Part shown: positions 12,263 through 13,058 of the stretch, piece after piece
Layout: every line of letters begins with the position of its first letter
Numbering within the stretch: position 1 is the stretch's first letter
From: Candidatus Solibacter sp.
Lineage (GTDB): Bacteria > Acidobacteriota > Terriglobia > Bryobacterales > Bryobacteraceae
Assembly: GCA_017883345.1 (NCBI GenBank)
Contig: JADGNT010000049.1
Span: forward strand, 1-13,058
Direction of reading: 5' to 3'
DNA: 13,058 nt
The notes under the pieces: model-generated
The model's input: only the letters and a program-made list of their open reading frames with translations
What the model was told of the DNA's origin: nothing
Databases searched by the model: none
Translations under genes and position numbers: made by a program

Positions 12263-12569
12263 AGAGCACCTTCCCCTCTCGCACGATCGTCGCCGGCAAA
12301 GATGCCCTCACGTGGGCAGCGCGCGCATCGAAGTCGCTGGCCGGCCAGCGAACGACGTCCGCGGCCGTACCCACCCCCCAGAGCGCCCGGTGAACGCCCG
12401 GCCGGTAGAGATTCTCCGGCGCATCGTCCGGCAACACCACGCAGAAGTCGAGATCGCTGTCCGGGCCGCCGTCACCGCGGGCGGCAGAGCCGAACAGATA
12501 GATGCGTTCCGGGTGGTAGTAGTCCACCAAACGGCGCGTGATCTCCGCGATGGCTTGGTCCTGCGTCAT
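12237..12569 (-). CDS. MNT-type minimal nucleotidyltransferase
   Basis: 110 residues from ATG 12569, with GAGG three bases upstream. The motif IYLFGSAARGDGGPDSDLDF (23-42) is the nucleotidyltransferase signature hG-S-x9-D-x-D, with catalytic Asp at D39 and D41. D71 in ADVVRW is the likely third acidic residue. The small size and lack of extra domains mark it as a minimal NTase. In characterised MntA-HepT pairs, the NTase is an antitoxin that adds AMP groups to the HEPN toxin. That model is plausible because the two genes overlap, but the HEPN partner here lacks the usual Rx4-6H motif. The family call is secure; the antitoxin role is inferred. Confidence 0.92.
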   Translation of the reverse strand: MTQDQAIAEITRRLVDYYHPERIYLFGSAARGDGGPDSDLDFCVVLPDDAPENLYRPGVHRALWGVGTAADVVRWPASDFDARAAHVRASLPATIVREGKVLYDARTVAA

Positions 12570-12608
12570 CCACCTCTATTGTGCACCGAAGCTGGGAGAC
12601 GGAGCGGA

Positions 12609-12630
12609 ATGCCCCCAGGAATGGGGGCAT
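12609..12630. terminator. Perfect hairpin downstream of the ASPIC/UnbV gene
   Basis: ATGCCCCC - AGGAAT - GGGGGCAT, an 8-bp perfect stem with a 6-base loop, followed by AGCC-TGAAA-GGCT at 12634-12646. It lies between the 3' end of the ASPIC/UnbV gene (stop at 12650) and the upstream side of the MNT gene, both on the minus strand. It may terminate the former. Its design resembles the hairpin at 3675-3694, so it may be a dispersed intergenic palindrome. Confidence 0.5.
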
Positions 12631-12649
12631 GGCAGCCTGAAAGGCTACG

Positions 12650-13058
12650 CTACGGACCCGTCAGCCCCTGGCCTTCGGTGCACTGGTACGAACCGGCGCG
12701 CACGTTTTTGAATTCCTGCACTGTGCCGCTGGGCCACTCGATGACCAGGCGGCTGGCGGCGTCGCGCTTGCCGAGCCCGAAGGTCAGTGTCAGTTCGGAT
12801 TGCGACAGGTAGCTGGAACCGGATTTGACCCGGCGGGATTGCGTGCCATCGGGGGCGAACAAGCGGGCGACCGCGCCGATAGCGTCGCGATTCGATTTGG
12901 TTCCGGTCAGGCGCAAGCGCAGTCCCCGGTTGCCGGACAATTGCTCGTTGCGATAGAGGTAGGCCGCGCCCTGGTTGGTGGTGATCAGAAGATCCACCGA
13001 GCCATCGCGGTCGAAATCGCCGTAGGCCAGGCCGCGGGCCACCTTGGGGGAAGCGAAA
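12650..13058 (-). CDS. FG-GAP / ASPIC-UnbV (CRTAC1-like) protein, C-terminal part
   Basis: The frame is open through the right edge, so the start lies beyond the window; about 136 C-terminal residues are seen. The GTG at 13042 is internal, since the open frame upstream (FASPKVARGLAYGDF) continues the family pattern. GDFDRDGSVDLL is an FG-GAP calcium-binding loop (DxDxDGxxD). NRDAIGAVARLF, SGSSYLSQSE, LTFGLGK and VIEWPSGTVQEF are the blocks of the ASPIC/UnbV domain, ending in EGQGL. Such proteins are exported beta-propellers, common in Acidobacteria and Planctomycetes, with an unclear role in surface binding. The 78-bp gap to the MNT gene includes the hairpin at 12609-12630. Confidence 0.93.
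   Translation of the reverse strand, partial: FASPKVARGLAYGDFDRDGSVDLLITTNQGAAYLYRNEQLSGNRGLRLRLTGTKSNRDAIGAVARLFAPDGTQSRRVKSGSSYLSQSELTLTFGLGKRDAASRLVIEWPSGTVQEFKNVRAGSYQCTEGQGLTGP

Overview
The window is high-GC bacterial DNA with densely packed, mostly exported carbohydrate-processing proteins. It most resembles an acidobacterium of the Solibacter/Bryobacter type. That is inferred from Tat-exported TIM-barrel and LarA-like proteins, a GRGGRGG-rich low-complexity insert, an ASPIC/UnbV protein, GH97 and GH2 enzymes, and GC-rich intergenic palindromes. It is not proven from the sequence, and no rRNA or tRNA is present to anchor taxonomy.

Layout. (1) 1-996: the 3' end of a GH2 exo-beta-D-glucosaminidase-like gene. 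(2) 1123-3674: an accessory stretch with an HNH-like nuclease gene, a type II toxin-antitoxin pair and a small putative DNA-binding protein. The pair is a DUF2281-like antitoxin overlapped by a MazF/PemK-type toxin that lacks an ATG/GTG/TTG start and appears to begin at CTG. The DNA-binding gene is preceded by two near-identical 21-bp dyad operators, one nested in a 53-bp imperfect inverted repeat. (3) 3757-7899, minus strand: a Tat-exported LarA-like (DUF2088) protein, then an exported metallo-beta-lactamase-fold protein 29 bp downstream, then a lectin-like plus TolB-type beta-propeller protein with its own extended -10 promoter. (4) 8023-11679, plus strand, divergent from the LarA-like gene: a GH97 enzyme with the retaining-type catalytic Asp/Glu pair, and a Tat-exported mannonate dehydratase (UxuA)-like TIM barrel with an altered metal-ligand set and a roughly 75-residue Gly/Pro/Ala-rich insert. 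(5) 11786-12569, minus strand: an overlapping MNT nucleotidyltransferase / HEPN pair. (6) 12650-13058: the 3' end of an FG-GAP/ASPIC-UnbV protein that runs out of the window.

How it may work together (inference). GH97 and GH2 would release sugars outside the cytoplasm. The UxuA-like and LarA-like proteins, both metalloenzyme families that are usually cytosolic, carry Tat signals and would act on sugar acids or hydroxy acids in the periplasm. The propeller and MBL proteins may bind or process the same material. The most unusual points are the active-site changes in the LarA-like and UxuA-like proteins, the dyad-operator array at 2943-3042, the CTG-start toxin, and an attenuator-like hairpin plus T-run squeezed against the ribosome binding site of the UxuA-like gene.
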